Part shown: in pieces, positions 1-7,624 of the stretch
Numbering within the stretch: position 1 is the stretch's first letter
Layout: every line of letters starts with the position of its first letter
NCBI GenBank assembly: GCA_937916565.1
Contig: CALFSR010000072.1
Coordinates: 1 to 19,042, forward strand
DNA: 19,042 nt
Reading direction: 5' to 3'
Source: an uncultured Bacillota bacterium
GTDB lineage: Bacteria > Bacillota > Limnochordia > Limnochordales > ZCTH02-B6
Program-made: the position numbers and the translations under genes
The notes under the pieces: generated by a model
Told to the model about the DNA's origin: nothing
Databases searched by the model: none
The model's input: the letters and a program-made list of their open reading frames with translations, nothing else

Positions 1-23
1 GGGCGCATGCCGCCGGCGCCAAG

Positions 24-39
24 CCCGGCGCCGGTTTCC
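24..39 (-). repeat. Intergenic 16-bp motif, copy 1
   Basis: Read on the minus strand this is GGAAACCGGCGCCGGG. It lies just past the stop codon of the serine hydrolase gene. Related copies sit at 1369-1384, 6512-6526 and 16610-16625, all outside genes. Part of it also forms a hairpin with its flank: CCGGCGCC at 13-20 pairs with GGCGCCGG at 27-34 over a 6-nt loop. No T-run follows on the minus strand, so a rho-independent terminator for the hydrolase gene is possible but not supported. Confidence 0.5.
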
Positions 40-46
40 TGGTCCG

Positions 47-1312
47 TTACTGCGCCCCGGCCAAGCCTTTGACGGCCTCCAGCAAGCCGCTGTAGAGCCC
101 AAAGAAGCGCAGTTCGTCCACGTTGCTGTTCGGGTCGTTCCACGTGGCGCTGACGCAGTACGCGCCGCCGCTGTGGTCGATGACCAGCGTCGTCATGCTG
201 ATCACGCCCGGCTCGGAGCCGCCCTTGTAGGCGACATAGGACCAGTCATCCGGGTCGGCCACCCCCGGGTTGATGGACATGAGGGGCAAATCATAAACCA
301 TACCCATCAGGCCGCACAATTCCCGGTTGCTGTAGTACCATTCGGCGTCGAGCGCCCGCGGGGCCGTGAAGATGTCCGGGCTCGGGAGCGGCAGGGTGGC
401 GGTCTCCGCCAGTACGGAGCGGCGCCCGGCTTCGTCGGCCGCCCGCCAGCGGTTGAGCGCGTCCTCGTTCACCGGGTTTTTGAGCACAAACAGTTCCCGG
501 GTCATGAGAAACGGCCGGTTGCGCAGGGCGAACGCCTCCACGTTTTCACGGCCGACGATGTGGATGAGCGCGTCGGTGGCGGTGTTGTCGCTCACGGAAA
601 TCATGAGGGCGGCCAAGGTGTGCAGGGTGACGGGCGAGCCGGCGGGCCAATCCTGCAGGATGCCGCTGGGCAGGCTCCGCCAAGCCTCGTCCAGGTACAC
701 CACGTCGTCCCAGGAGCGCTCGCCCGCGGCGATCTGCTGCCGCAGGGCGGCAAGGACGGCCAGCTTAAAGGTGGAGCCTACGGCCAACGGCGTGTCCGCG
801 TTGAGCGCGCCCAGTTCCGACATGCCTCCGAGCACCAGGACGCTGGCCTGGCCCGGCAGTTCGGCAAACGGAGCGATGGCGTCGGCGAGCCCGGAAACCT
901 TGGGCCGCGGCGGCTCAAAGAAGAGACCCGTGATGCGGCCTGCCTCGTCCAGTACGATCTGCGCCGGGATGACGCCCTGGGAAAAAACGACGTCGTAACG
1001 GATGCCGCCGCGAGCCTCAATCCCTTCGTACTCGCCCAGGCCCGTCCGCAGCTGCACGACGATGAGCTCAACCTGCGCCGCCGGCAGCTGCGACAAGAAG
1101 AGGGGCGAAAACCAGCCTTCGTCGTAGCTCTCCGCCGTGAACAGCCGATCCAAGGCTTCGGCGGGCGTGGCGGCAGTCTGGGCGAGGGCGGCCGGCGCGG
1201 CTGCGAAACCGCCCAGCAGGGCGACGGCGATGGCTGCCACCACGATGGGCGCCAGTCCCGTTGATCTCGTCCGGCCCGTTGAGCGCCGCAGCGGTTGCAG
1301 AGTGCAATTCAT
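47..1312 (-). CDS. Secreted class A beta-lactamase-like serine hydrolase
   Basis: Probably a secreted or lipid-free periplasmic/extracellular serine hydrolase of the penicillin-binding/class A beta-lactamase fold. Numbered from a TTG three codons upstream (1321), the protein shows a basic N-terminus, a hydrophobic signal segment (about 24-46) ending in ALA-Q, a small N-terminal domain (about 50-140), and then the catalytic domain. Its motifs are S183-T-F-K186 (SxxK nucleophile), S244-D-N (SDN) and K366-G-G-S (in place of KTG). The two-domain layout and the KxxS pattern recall the ORF12 protein of the clavulanate cluster, a family known for esterase and weak cephalosporin-hydrolysing activity; that resemblance is from memory. 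The ATG at 1312 is preferred (421 aa): GGAGG lies 11 nt upstream, whereas the same site is only 2 nt from the TTG at 1321. It is divergent from the MFS gene. Calling it a resistance beta-lactamase would go beyond the evidence. Confidence 0.85.
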   Translation of the reverse strand: MNCTLQPLRRSTGRTRSTGLAPIVVAAIAVALLGGFAAAPAALAQTAATPAEALDRLFTAESYDEGWFSPLFLSQLPAAQVELIVVQLRTGLGEYEGIEARGGIRYDVVFSQGVIPAQIVLDEAGRITGLFFEPPRPKVSGLADAIAPFAELPGQASVLVLGGMSELGALNADTPLAVGSTFKLAVLAALRQQIAAGERSWDDVVYLDEAWRSLPSGILQDWPAGSPVTLHTLAALMISVSDNTATDALIHIVGRENVEAFALRNRPFLMTRELFVLKNPVNEDALNRWRAADEAGRRSVLAETATLPLPSPDIFTAPRALDAEWYYSNRELCGLMGMVYDLPLMSINPGVADPDDWSYVAYKGGSEPGVISMTTLVIDHSGGAYCVSATWNDPNSNVDELRFFGLYSGLLEAVKGLAGAQ

Positions 1313-1368
1313 GGCTTCCAACGCCTCCAGTTGGTGTAGTTGGGTTGCATCATTGCGACTTTCCCCGG

Positions 1369-1384
1369 CCCGGAACCGGTTTCC
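1369..1384 (-). repeat. Intergenic 16-bp motif, copy 2
   Basis: The minus strand reads GGAAACCGGTTCCGGG, 14 of 16 matching the form at 24-39. It sits in the 140-base divergent gap between the serine hydrolase and the MFS transporter. The plus-strand GGAACCGGTTTCC (1372-1384) is nearly palindromic, so an operator role is also possible. No convincing -35/-10 pair was found in this gap on either strand. Confidence 0.4.
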
Positions 1385-1452
1385 TGCCCGGCTGGCCCGC
1401 TAGGAGATCGCGTTTTGCTGGTCGAATGGCCGGGAGGAACGGTGGTGACTGA

Positions 1453-2853
1453 GTGGCGACGCAGCGCAAGGGCGGGCGGCTCGCGGTTTTGCTGCCCGCG
1501 GCGGCGGAAGGTGCGGCCAGCGGCGCCGTGCTAGGTTACGGCCCGCTGTACATGCGGCAGGTGCTGGGCGAACCGAGCTTGACGGTGACGACGCTGATGC
1601 TGGCCCTCGCCTCGCTCGCTTGGTTTCTGGCAGCCGGCGCGTGGGGGCGGGTGGGCGACCGCCTCAGAAGGCCGCTGGCGCCGGTCGGATGGGCGCTCCT
1701 CATGAGCGCCGCCGCTCAAGGCGTCTTGCCTTTTGCTCCCAACTCCGCGGCGTTTATCGCCATCGTCGTCTTTTGGGCGTGCGTCCTGGCCGCCGTCGCG
1801 CCTTTGAGCGTGAGCTGGCTGACGCTGCAGGCGCCGGACCGGCCGGCGCAGGAGGCGGCCGGCTTTTACCGGATGCGCTCGGTCGGTTGGACCGTGGGCA
1901 GCCTAGGGACCAGCTTGCTGGTGGGCGTGCTGGATGTGGCCGGGATAGCCGCGGCGTTCCGGATGGGGGCGGTCTTGAGCGTGGTCGTGGCCGCGGCGGC
2001 GTTGGCCGGGCTGCGCCGCGGGGAAACCGTCCCGGAGCCTTGGGAGCGGCGGGCTGCTGCGGGAACGGCCGCGGCTGGCGTCGCCGCAGCCGGCGATGAC
2101 GCGGCCGGCGTTATTGCCGGCGACGGCTCGGCCACCGGAGCGACGGCAGGCGATGGCCTGGTCACCGGCGCGACGGCGGTCGACGTTGCGGCCAGCGACG
2201 AGGGGAACCTCGGCGAGGCCGCCCCGATGGTACCCGGACATGGCGCTTCCGCTTCCGCGCCCATATGGCGGTTGCAGGCCGTGGCGACGCTGCTGGGAGT
2301 CATCCTGCTTACGGTGACGGGCAACGAGGCATTCTTCGCCGTGCTCGGACCGTATTTGACCGAGCACCTGGGCGGATCGCTGGAATACGTTGGGATCAGC
2401 ATGGGCGTGGCGAGTTTCTTAGGGATCGTCGTCATGGGACCGCTCGGGCGCCTCGCCGACAGCTGGGGGGCCGAGCGGGTGCTCGTGGCGGGCTGCCTGG
2501 GCTATGTGGCCGTGTACGGCCTCGTGGCGCTGCTTCAGGACCCGCTGGCGACGCTGATTCTCTTTGGCATGCCGATGTTCCCGTTCATGTCCGCGGGGGC
2601 GACGGGCACCATCGCCCGGCGGACGCCGCCGGAGCGCCGGGCGGAGGCTGTGGGTCTATATGAAGGCACGTCGTCGCTGGCCGGTTCCTTTGGCAGCTTG
2701 CTGGGCGGCACCGTAGCCGACATGGTGGGCCTCGCCCGGGTGCCGCTCATGTCGGTGATGCTGGCCGCCTGCGGGGCAGCCCTCGCTTGGCTGCGGCTGC
2801 GCTCCGGCTACGCTGCCGGCCGGCGCCAACCGGCGGCTGAAAACACGCCATAG
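1453..2853 (+). CDS. MFS transporter, 12-helix permease
   Basis: A major facilitator superfamily secondary transporter of 466 aa in the cytoplasmic membrane, probably an exporter or sugar/drug:proton carrier; the substrate is not predictable. Two bundles of hydrophobic helices (about 11-188 and 272-449) flank a cytoplasmic loop. MFS motif-A-like loops follow helix 2 (GRVGDRLRRP, 65-74) and helix 8 (GRLADSWGAERV, 332-343). The central loop (about 190-270) is long and rich in Ala, Gly and Asp, with tandem ten-residue repeats (221-240). GTG at 1453 is the earliest start, as an in-frame TGA immediately precedes it. The ribosome site GGGAGGA (1432-1438) is somewhat distant, about 15 nt. The gene is monocistronic, with a 185-base gap before the next gene. 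Family assignment is firm; function is not. Confidence 0.88.
   Translation: MATQRKGGRLAVLLPAAAEGAASGAVLGYGPLYMRQVLGEPSLTVTTLMLALASLAWFLAAGAWGRVGDRLRRPLAPVGWALLMSAAAQGVLPFAPNSAAFIAIVVFWACVLAAVAPLSVSWLTLQAPDRPAQEAAGFYRMRSVGWTVGSLGTSLLVGVLDVAGIAAAFRMGAVLSVVVAAAALAGLRRGETVPEPWERRAAAGTAAAGVAAAGDDAAGVIAGDGSATGATAGDGLVTGATAVDVAASDEGNLGEAAPMVPGHGASASAPIWRLQAVATLLGVILLTVTGNEAFFAVLGPYLTEHLGGSLEYVGISMGVASFLGIVVMGPLGRLADSWGAERVLVAGCLGYVAVYGLVALLQDPLATLILFGMPMFPFMSAGATGTIARRTPPERRAEAVGLYEGTSSLAGSFGSLLGGTVADMVGLARVPLMSVMLAACGAALAWLRLRSGYAAGRRQPAAENTP
2113..2172 (+). repeat. 30-bp tandem repeat inside the MFS gene
   Basis: Two in-frame 30-nt units encode IAGDGSATGA and TAGDGLVTGA, followed by a decaying third unit (TAVDVAASDE). 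They lie in the cytoplasmic loop between the two six-helix halves, where length change is tolerated. This looks like a small coding minisatellite. Confidence 0.6.
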
Positions 2854-3038
2854 ACTCGGTGCGGACCGCGAGCCAAGGATTGCCCGTCGACCGGCGGCCG
2901 GCTTGTAATGCAGGGGCGCCGGACTTCGTGCGGCATGGCCTTTCACTCCACGGCATTCGGAGAGCGGACCGAGAGCAGCAAGGACTTCTTTTACCATCTG
3001 GTGAAGGAGATAAGATTCTCACATAAGGGGTCCGGCCG
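2854..3038 (+). other. Intergenic gap before the DUF4010 gene
   Basis: This 185-base gap holds small GC-rich inverted repeats soon after the MFS stop (for example CCGGCGGCCGG at 2891-2901) but no T-run. A possible -10 element TAAGAT (3011-3016) lies shortly before the next gene but has no good -35. The ribosome site AAGGGG (3025-3030) is 8 nt before the ATG at 3039. No RNA gene was recognised. Confidence 0.35.
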
Positions 3039-4322
3039 ATGCACGAGGAGCTGTCGTACCTAACATTATGGGACTTGGCCATCACCCTTGGCCTGGGTCT
3101 GCTGGTAGGCTTCGAACGGGAGCGTGCCGGGAAGGAAGTCGGCTTGCGCACGTTCTCGTTCTCCGCCCTGCTCGGGTTCCTCTCGTGGCAGATGGGGACG
3201 GCCTATGCCATCGCTACCTTGGCCTTCATCGCCATCATTGTCCTTATCTTTAACCTCAGCGCCCTCCGCAAACAGCAAGGCGTAGAAGCCACGACGTCGG
3301 TGTCGTTGTTCTTGATGACCTTTGTCGGAATGCTGGTTGCCCAGGGCCATTTGTTCTTAGGAGTGGCCGTCACGATCCTCATGCTCATCCTCTTGAGCTG
3401 GAAAGAGGAACTTGTCCTTTTTACCCACCACTTGACGCGCCAAGAGATGCACGCGGCCATCACGCTGCTGTTGTTGAGTTTCGTCATCCTGCCGGTACTG
3501 CCCATGGGCCCCGTGGATCCGTGGGGCTTGTTTGATTTGCGGAGCGTCTGGACCATGGTCGTCCTCATCAGCGCCATCAGCTTTGGCAACTACATCCTGC
3601 TCAGGCTGTACGGCGCACGGGGCATCGCCTTCACCGGCTTCTTCGGCGGTCTTGTAAACTCCGTGGCGACGAGTGCTGCCCTGGCGACAAAGGCGCGCGA
3701 AGGGGACGACACCGTCGAAGATCTGGCGTTTCGCGGCATCATGCTGGCCAGGACGGCGTCTTTCTTGCGCAACGGTTTAACCTTGGCCATCTTCGCACCG
3801 GCAGCCCTTCCTGTCGGGGTGCTGCCCGTCGGGCTGATGATGCTGGTGAGCCTGCTGATGGCACTCGGGGGCCGCCGCGCGGCGTCCGTCAAACCGCCAG
3901 CGGTGGAGATGGAATCGCCGTTCTCCCTCGGTTCCGCGCTTCACTTTGGCCTGCTTTTCGCGATCATCACCGTCGTGGGCACCCTCGGCCAGAGACTGGG
4001 CGGCACCTTAGGGTTTTACGCCGTCAGCTTTGCAGGCGGGCTCGTGTCCAGCGCGTCCACGGCCGCCACCGCTGCCAATTTGGTGGCCGCCAACGTGGTG
4101 GAGCCGCTCGTGGGCGGCTCCGCCGTAGTTTTCTCCAGCCTAGCCAGCTCCTTGGTGGCGCTGCCCTTGGTGGCCCGCACCTCAAGAAGGCCGCGTCTCG
4201 TACGGCGCGTCGCCTGGTCGTTGGTGTGGGTCGTGGTGGCGATAGCCGTCGGGCTGGCTCTAAACCCGTTCTTCCTCAAGCACTATCTTGCCATCGAGAC
4301 CTGGCTGCGCAACGGGCACTGA
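3039..4322 (+). CDS. MgtC/SapB-DUF4010 family membrane protein
   Basis: A polytopic membrane protein of 427 aa whose biochemical role is not established. The N-terminal third matches the MgtC/SapB family: GLGLLVGFERER at 17-28 followed by GLRTF at 35-39, the conserved signature of that family, then hydrophobic helices to about 125. The C-terminal part (about 175-400) is DUF4010-like, with the Gly/Ser-rich helix TGFFGGLVNSVATSAAL at 199-215 and a similar Ser/Ala-rich segment near 330-350. MgtC relatives are linked to magnesium limitation and F-ATPase control, but two-domain members are not characterised to my knowledge. The start is well supported by AAGGGG with an 8-nt spacer. The gene stands alone and converges on the helicase gene 38 bases away. 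Base composition is markedly lower in GC than its neighbours (94 of 180 bases are G+C in 3241-3420, against 40 of 60 in 2401-2460), which could mean recent acquisition. Confidence 0.87.
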   Translation: MHEELSYLTLWDLAITLGLGLLVGFERERAGKEVGLRTFSFSALLGFLSWQMGTAYAIATLAFIAIIVLIFNLSALRKQQGVEATTSVSLFLMTFVGMLVAQGHLFLGVAVTILMLILLSWKEELVLFTHHLTRQEMHAAITLLLLSFVILPVLPMGPVDPWGLFDLRSVWTMVVLISAISFGNYILLRLYGARGIAFTGFFGGLVNSVATSAALATKAREGDDTVEDLAFRGIMLARTASFLRNGLTLAIFAPAALPVGVLPVGLMMLVSLLMALGGRRAASVKPPAVEMESPFSLGSALHFGLLFAIITVVGTLGQRLGGTLGFYAVSFAGGLVSSASTAATAANLVAANVVEPLVGGSAVVFSSLASSLVALPLVARTSRRPRLVRRVAWSLVWVVVAIAVGLALNPFFLKHYLAIETWLRNGH

Positions 4323-4360
4323 GCCGGGGTGCAGCCTGCGGCATTCGTGCGGTTGGGGCG

Positions 4361-6496
4361 TTAGAAAAGGCGGGTGGCGCGCACGATATCCCGTTCCACC
4401 GCGTCGATAGCCTGGACGGCCGTGTTCCGCACGGTTGTGAGCATGGCGTCAAGGCCGCCCGGGCTGCCGCTGGTGCCGCCGGCAGGGACGGCACCGCCGC
4501 TGGCGGCGCCCGCGGCGCTTGCCACCTGGCGCAACAGGTCGACGGCTTGCCGGCATAGGGCGACGAAGTCGCCGGCTTCCAAGGGATAGTCCCGCAGCAC
4601 GGACTGCCAGTCTTGGCCCGCGGCCCACCGCTGGACGACGGGCGCGATGCGGCCTTCCACCTGCAGGCCGGGCCTTGCCGCCGGGCCCGCGTGGCGCATG
4701 ATGCGGTCCGCCGCCATGTGGGCTGCGGCGAGCCAGCCCGGCGCGGCCCGGGGGAGGCTCGCGTCTTGGGGCCTCGGCTCCCAGACGGTGGCGGCCGCCC
4801 AGCCGGCCAGCGCGTCGGGCGACATGCCCGCCAGCGTGCCGTCAAAGGCCAGCTCCGTCACGAGCAGTTCCTTGATCCAGATGCGCCGGCAAAACTCGCC
4901 CTTGGTGGTCAAGGCGCCGTCGTGGATGTAGCCGAGCTTGGTGAGGGCCGCGGCGCGCTCGGCGAACTCTTCGTGGAGGGCAGCCGCCGCCTCGGCCGGA
5001 TCGTCCGCTTGGAAACACTTGAGCGAGCGGGCGAGCCATCGTCGTACATCTTCCGGCGGCCGGCCGGCGCCGCGAAGGCCGGGGTAAGCGCCCGCCGGTG
5101 CGGCCGCCCCGTCCGCCGGTTCGGTTTCCCCCCAGCGGCGCACGAGGTTAAGCACCGTCGTGTACGTGAGCGCCAGGCGGCTGGCCAGCGGTTCGAGCCG
5201 CTCGGTTTCCCAGTCCCGCAGGCCGGCCTTGAGGAACTGACCCGCTTCCGCCCGGCAGATGACCGTCCCCTCGCGGTCAAGCCCCCGCCGGCCGGCCCGG
5301 CCCGCCATCTGCATGTACTCCTGCTGGGTGAGCAGCCGGTACTGCCGCCCGTCGAACTTCTCCAGGCTGTCGAAGCAGACCGTGCGCACGGGCATATTGA
5401 CGCCGACGGCAAAGGTTTCCGTGGCGTAGACGATGCGCAAGATGCGCCGCTCCAAAAGGTGCTCGACGATGTGCTTGACGATAGGCAATAGCCCCGCGTG
5501 GTGCACGCCGATGCCCCGGGACCAAAGCTCCGCCATGGCGTCGAGGCCCGGGATGGCCCCGGGCGACAAGCCCGCCTGGTGCAAGATGCTGCGCACGGTG
5601 ACTCGCACGGCTTCGCGCTCGTGGGGTCTTAGAAACCCGCGCCGGCGGGCGAGTTCCGTGGCCATGCGCTCGCCCTCCCGGCGGCTGAGGACGAAGTAGA
5701 TGGCGGGGAAAAGGCTGTGGCGCTGCATGTAGTTGATGAGATCCATGTGCGCCGCGTTGCGGCGGGTCCCGGACGCATCCTGGCCGGCCCGGCTTCGGCC
5801 CCGCGGGTGCGCCTCCTCCACCGACAAGGTGCCGCCCTTGAGGTCGTGTCCGGTCAGGTGCTGCCACAGCTCGGCGTAGTCGACCAGGCGCCCGGTGTTG
5901 GCGAAGTAGCGGTGGCGCAAGGGCACGGCCCTTTCCGTGTGGACGACGGTGGCCACCTCTTCGCCGTGAACGGTTTCCAGCCAGGACGCGATTTGGCCGA
6001 TGTTGGGCACCGTGGCCGAGAGGCCCAGGATGCGGCAGCCGGGTGGCAAAAGCAGCATCGCTTCTTCCCAGACGGTGCCCCGCTGGGGATGGTCGAGGTA
6101 GTGGATTTCGTCAAAGACGATCCAGTCGGCGTCGACGGCGCCGTCGCTCAGCAACCGGTTGCGCAGGACTTCCGTGGTCATCACGACGACGGGCGCCTCG
6201 GGATTCATCGAGAGGTCCCCGGTCAAGATGCCGATGCGGGCGCCGCCGTAAAGCTCCCGGAACTCCCGGTACTTTTGGTTGACCAGCGCCTTGATGGGCG
6301 CGGTGTAAACCACCCGCCGCCCCTGGTGGAGCATGGCGTCCACCAAGTAGTCGGCGATCAGGCTCTTGCCTGTGCCCGTCGGCGCGCTGACGAGGGTGGA
6401 CATCTCCTGTTGGATGGCGATGGCCGCCTGGATCTGGAACTCATCCAGGGTGTGGCCCCGAAACACGTGGGGGACCCTGGGCTGCCGCCGGGACAT
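4361..6496 (-). CDS. Ski2-like DEAD/DEAH RNA helicase with DSHCT domain
   Basis: A superfamily 2 ATP-dependent helicase of 711 aa, probably acting on RNA in processing or decay. Motifs in order: Q-like FQIQAA (20-25), Walker A APTGTGKS (38-45), Ia APIKALVNQK (66-75), TGD (92-94), DEIH box (129-132), SAT (160-162), helix-opening VHHAGLLP (331-338), motif V TETFAVGVNMP (359-369) and motif VI QMAGRAGRRG (396-405). The last 190 or so residues resemble the DSHCT domain of Mtr4/Ski2 and mycobacterial HelY, including the WAAGQDW...DLLRQ helix pair near the end. There is no room for the arch/KOW domain between motif VI and DSHCT, so it is a compact version (HelY is about 900 aa). The start ATG has AGGAAG 6 nt upstream. 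A weak -10 TACAAT (complement of 6604-6609) lies upstream. It is divergent from the MocA gene. Confidence 0.9.
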   Translation of the reverse strand: MSRRQPRVPHVFRGHTLDEFQIQAAIAIQQEMSTLVSAPTGTGKSLIADYLVDAMLHQGRRVVYTAPIKALVNQKYREFRELYGGARIGILTGDLSMNPEAPVVVMTTEVLRNRLLSDGAVDADWIVFDEIHYLDHPQRGTVWEEAMLLLPPGCRILGLSATVPNIGQIASWLETVHGEEVATVVHTERAVPLRHRYFANTGRLVDYAELWQHLTGHDLKGGTLSVEEAHPRGRSRAGQDASGTRRNAAHMDLINYMQRHSLFPAIYFVLSRREGERMATELARRRGFLRPHEREAVRVTVRSILHQAGLSPGAIPGLDAMAELWSRGIGVHHAGLLPIVKHIVEHLLERRILRIVYATETFAVGVNMPVRTVCFDSLEKFDGRQYRLLTQQEYMQMAGRAGRRGLDREGTVICRAEAGQFLKAGLRDWETERLEPLASRLALTYTTVLNLVRRWGETEPADGAAAPAGAYPGLRGAGRPPEDVRRWLARSLKCFQADDPAEAAAALHEEFAERAAALTKLGYIHDGALTTKGEFCRRIWIKELLVTELAFDGTLAGMSPDALAGWAAATVWEPRPQDASLPRAAPGWLAAAHMAADRIMRHAGPAARPGLQVEGRIAPVVQRWAAGQDWQSVLRDYPLEAGDFVALCRQAVDLLRQVASAAGAASGGAVPAGGTSGSPGGLDAMLTTVRNTAVQAIDAVERDIVRATRLF

Positions 6497-6511
6497 GACC
6501 GTCTTCCTTTC

Positions 6512-6526
6512 GAAACCGGCGCCGGG
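6512..6526 (+). repeat. Intergenic 16-bp motif, copy 3
   Basis: GAAACCGGCGCCGGG is identical over 15 bases to the copy at 24-39 (opposite orientation). It lies in the divergent gap between the helicase and MocA-like genes, 16 nt before the helicase start codon. It is followed at about 6537-6548 by a second symmetric element, CCGGGAACCCGG. Confidence 0.5.
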
Positions 6527-6631
6527 ACACGAAGCACCGGGAACCCGGCACCCGCACGCCTGCTCAGGAAGGTTTGGCGCGCTTCTTAGCTAACCTTGGC
6601 TCCATTGTACCTGATGGAGGTGAGCGGGCAG

Positions 6632-7306
6632 GTGGGTTCGTCCTCAAGCTTCCCACCGGCAGATCTTCCCTCCGCGGGCGGGCCTGCTGTCGCAGCGGTG
6701 GTGCTGGCCGCAGGGCTGGGAAGCCGTATGGGCGCGGTCAAGCAGGTGATGCCCGTGGACGGGGAGCCGATGGTGCGAAAAGTTGTGCGCACTTGCCTCG
6801 CCGCGGGGCTCTCGCCGGTGTGGGTCGTCACCGGCCATGCCGCCGCCGAGGTGGAGGCGGCGCTAGTCGGGCTGCCGGCGACGGTTCGCTGCGTCTACAA
6901 TCCCGACTACGGGCTTGGTCAGGCGGAGTCCCTGCGGGCCGGCGTGCGGGCTGCGCTGGGGATGCGGGCGGTACAGGCAGTGCACGATCCGGCCGAGGAG
7001 GCTCGAGAAGTGGAAGCACTGGCCGTGGTCTTGGGCGACCAGCCCTTTGTCCGGCCCGAAACCTTGCGGCGCCTCGTGGAACTGGCCTTTGCTCCCGGCG
7101 CGTTGGCCGCGGCCGTCTCGTACGGGCCGGACCGTCCAGGTCCGCCCTGCGTGATGCGGCGGGAGCTCTGGCCCCGGGTGCTGACCCTCACCGGCGACCG
7201 GGGCGCCCGCGCGGTGCTGCTAGCCGCCGGCGAGCAGGTACGCGCCTTGCCCGTCGATTCGCAGGAAGTGCGGGACATCGACGCGCCCGGAGACTTGCCC
7301 GGCTAG
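6632..7306 (+). CDS. MocA-like molybdenum cofactor cytidylyltransferase
   Basis: A nucleotidyltransferase of the MobA/MocA type (224 aa), predicted to join CMP to molybdopterin to give the cytosine dinucleotide cofactor used by hydroxylases of the xanthine dehydrogenase family. Visible motifs are the nucleotide loop LAAGLGSRMG (25-34), NPDYGLGQAES (90-100), LGDQPFV (134-140), GPPCVM (170-175), GDRGAR (188-193) and the closing DIDAPGDL (215-222). The start is uncertain: in-frame TTG (6596), ATG (6614) and GTG (6632) are all open. GTG 6632 is chosen because GGAGGTG (6616-6622) sits 9 nt before it, while the earlier codons have no ribosome site. It converges, 18 nt apart, with the hydroxylase operon, whose cofactor it probably makes. 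Specificity for CTP rather than GTP rests on context and overall similarity, not on a tested residue. Confidence 0.85.
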   Translation: MGSSSSFPPADLPSAGGPAVAAVVLAAGLGSRMGAVKQVMPVDGEPMVRKVVRTCLAAGLSPVWVVTGHAAAEVEAALVGLPATVRCVYNPDYGLGQAESLRAGVRAALGMRAVQAVHDPAEEAREVEALAVVLGDQPFVRPETLRRLVELAFAPGALAAAVSYGPDRPGPPCVMRRELWPRVLTLTGDRGARAVLLAAGEQVRALPVDSQEVRDIDAPGDLPG

Positions 7307-7324
7307 ACGCCGGTTGGACGGCGG

Positions 7325-7609
7325 CTATGGAGCGGCCTTAACGACGGACCCGCCGCCCAGCGCTGCGGCGATGACGAGTTCGCTGTCCTCCTCCAGCGGG
7401 GCGTCCCAGCCGTCTACCTGAACGCCGTCGGCCAGGAGCATAAGGTGCGGATGCAAGGACCCGTCGTCCCGCAACAGCCGCTGCCGCGCCTCGGGGTAGC
7501 GCTCTAGGAGGTTGGCCAGCACTTCCCGCACCGTCTTGCCGGGGATGTTCACCGTGTGCCGGCCGCCGGTCACGTCTCGCATCGGGCTTGGCACCCAGAC
7601 GTTGGGCAT
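7325..7609 (-). CDS. MoaD/ThiS-like beta-grasp protein with tail past GGG
   Basis: A small ubiquitin-like (beta-grasp) protein of 94 aa, the last gene of the Mo-hydroxylase operon. MoaD and ThiS carry sulfur as a C-terminal Gly-Gly thiocarboxylate. Here the hydrophobic core patterns fit (TVREVLANLLERYP at 26-39, PHLMLLADGV at 54-63, DSELVIAAAL at 75-84) and end in GGG at 85-87, but seven residues (SVVKAAP) follow. Canonical sulfur carriers stop at GG, so this protein either needs trimming, as in some CysO/QbsE-type relatives, or is not a sulfur carrier. It begins 15 nt after the Mo subunit stop codon, with a GGGGTG ribosome site 8 nt before its ATG. A link to molybdopterin synthesis or cofactor sulfuration is inferred from position only. 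Confidence 0.8.
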   Translation of the reverse strand: MPNVWVPSPMRDVTGGRHTVNIPGKTVREVLANLLERYPEARQRLLRDDGSLHPHLMLLADGVQVDGWDAPLEEDSELVIAAALGGGSVVKAAP

Positions 7610-7624
7610 GGTGGCACACCCCGC

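Noticed and set aside
47..1312. Antibiotic-resistance beta-lactamase
   Set aside because: The fold motifs match, but the KTG motif is KGG and an extra N-terminal domain is present; resistance cannot be inferred.
2908..3060. Short ATG frame before the DUF4010 gene
   Set aside because: No ribosome site, no recognisable structure, and it runs into the next gene out of frame.
4323..4360. Bidirectional terminator between the DUF4010 and helicase genes
   Set aside because: Only weak, interrupted pairing (GCCG/CGGC, GCA/TGC) and no T-run on either strand.
6596..6631. TTG (6596) or ATG (6614) as start of the MocA-like gene
   Set aside because: Neither has a ribosome site; GGAGGTG at 6616-6622 fits only the GTG at 6632. 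The call remains tentative.
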